From JAXMAR01 sp046350295 (GTDB taxonomy: Bacteria > Planctomycetota > Planctomycetia > Gemmatales > Gemmataceae), in the NCBI GenBank assembly GCA_046350295.1, contig JAXMAR010000032.1:30013-94012 (forward strand): DNA of 64,000 bases, in the 5' to 3' direction. Every line of letters begins with the position of its first letter. Within the stretch, counting starts at the first letter, position 1. The position numbers and the translations under genes were made by a program. Below, piece by piece: positions 63,156-64,000 of this stretch. The notes under the pieces are model-generated. The model was not told the DNA's origin. It saw only the letters and a list, made by a program, of their open reading frames with translations, and did not search any database.

Positions 63156-63911
63156 CTAGTTCTTTTCGTACCCCGTGGTCTTGGCGGTTTTGGGCCCCTG
63201 GAACAGCATGTAGCCGGGGCGATCGCGCCAGCTCGAAGGACCGGCAAGGATTTTGCCGTGGGCAAGAACGGATTCCCGGACCACTTTTTCCCGCGCGTTG
63301 TAAGACGGAGAGCCATCGCGGTCGCCGGCAAACATGCCGAAATCGTTGCTCGCAACCATGACGATGTCGATCCCCTCAACCTCGTTGAGGATGGTATCGA
63401 TCACGCCGGCGCCCACGGGGCTCTCAATCTGAATCATGACCAGGATGTTGTTGTTGGCGTTGGTGGCATACCCAGTTCCCCACAGGGACGTGGCCTGGGT
63501 GCTGCCAGAGCTGCGACGACCCCAAGGCTTGGTGTTCGGGTGATCCCGATGACCGATCGGATATTTGGAAAATAAGACCGCGTTGCGGGCCTCTTCCACC
63601 GTCTCGACCATCGGCACAACGATTCCCAGGGCGCCGGCATCGCAAGCTTTCAGGATGTCGCCGACGTTGGCGGACGGCACTCGGACGAACGGGATGCACC
63701 CTGCTTCGGCGATCACCTTGATCAGTTGCTGCGTTTCGCGCCAAGTGATGGTGCTGTGCTGCATTTCGATCCAGATGAAATCCTGCCCTTCGCAGGCTTT
63801 CTTGGCGGCTTCGAGGTCGGGTTGGACGAGCGTGTTGCTGAAGATCTGCTGGCCGGCTTTGAGTTTCGTGATCACGGTGTTGAAGGTGAGCGAACCGGGC
63901 GGCACTTCCAT
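63156..63911 (-). CDS. HpcH/HpaI-type aldolase
   Basis: 251 residues. Core marks of the metal-dependent class II pyruvate aldolase family: WIEMQHSTITWRET (His), VRVPSANVGDILKACDAGA, GIVVPMVETVEEA, VMIQIESPVGAGVIDTI (metal-ligand Glu) and GIDIVMVASNDFGMFAG (Asp). The substrate would be a 2-keto-3-deoxy sugar acid. The usual R-G-x-x segment is replaced by GRRSSGSTQATSLW. Its start is 89 nt from the window edge. Confidence 0.88.
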   Translation of the reverse strand: MEVPPGSLTFNTVITKLKAGQQIFSNTLVQPDLEAAKKACEGQDFIWIEMQHSTITWRETQQLIKVIAEAGCIPFVRVPSANVGDILKACDAGALGIVVPMVETVEEARNAVLFSKYPIGHRDHPNTKPWGRRSSGSTQATSLWGTGYATNANNNILVMIQIESPVGAGVIDTILNEVEGIDIVMVASNDFGMFAGDRDGSPSYNAREKVVRESVLAHGKILAGPSSWRDRPGYMLFQGPKTAKTTGYEKN

Positions 63912-64000
63912 TTTCTACTGCTCCTCTAGGTCTCCACGCTGATTGCAGCCAGCGAGCAGGCGACTTGATCCTTGAACACAATCTAGCCGTTGACTCTCTG

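Overview
The window looks like a planctomycete chromosome segment, most like the Gemmata/Isosphaera side of the phylum. DNA is GC-rich. Lineage-typical families include a DUF1501 protein, a DUF1549/DUF1553 cytochrome-like protein, an ECF sigma factor next to a membrane-anchored Hanks-type kinase, a TIGR03032 protein, DUF3500, TPR-CHAT proteins, and a giant secreted protein with the planctomycete N-terminal motif VEALEDRTAPA. No rRNA, tRNA or CRISPR array was seen.

Layout. 1-5 kb: 3' part of an ATP-dependent DNA ligase with a WGR domain, a pseudogene fragment, a dienelactone-hydrolase-like protein and a truncated sigma factor. 3.4-10.9 kb: a minus-strand cluster running DUF1553 protein, DUF6941-like protein, small protein, [IS630 insertion], DUF1501 protein, 141-aa protein, PPC-domain protein; it reads as one operon split by an IS. 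11-19.8 kb: mostly housekeeping or ordinary genes, namely an Rpn-like protein with a (KAEG)n tandem repeat, a membrane protein with an L7/L12-like C-terminus, DUF3500, a Dabb protein, the dxr-rseP-PAC2 operon and a TetR regulator. 19.9-26.1 kb: an accessory island of broken genes with a dead ISNCY-type element, a VWA gene fused to a truncated phage-type ParB/methylase, and an MDR oxidoreductase cut by an intact ISAzo13-family element. 26.6-30.6 kb: kinase, sigma factor and TIGR03032 gene.

30.7-45.3 kb is dominated by what appears to be one giant extracellular-protein gene of about 14.6 kb, now broken by several frameshifts and one stop. Domain order is two beta-helix regions, PKD-like, a roughly 4.7-kb array of an octapeptide repeat F-[DE]-[DE]-x-[LIV]-x-[AG]-G, RTX-like patches, a metzincin, a PPC-like domain, MBG/Ig-like domains, a beta-rich domain, a second M10-like metzincin and a terminal RTX-like patch. 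The octads are organised into higher-order units of about 610-650 nt. This array is the strongest candidate for something undescribed.

45.3-51.8 kb mixes small secreted proteins with gene remnants (PLD, CHC2 zinc finger, CapA-like, a stop-interrupted secreted protein) and a galactose-oxidase-like protein with bacterial tandem repeats. 52-62 kb carries a Gfo/Idh/MocA oxidoreductase and a divergent cluster of two exported TPR-CHAT proteins around an exported M48 metallopeptidase. The right end has an excisionase-like HTH protein, a small lipoprotein and an HpcH/HpaI-type aldolase.

Many genes carry single-base indels or single nonsense codons, sometimes several close together. Real decay and consensus-sequence error both fit, and the sequence alone cannot separate them.
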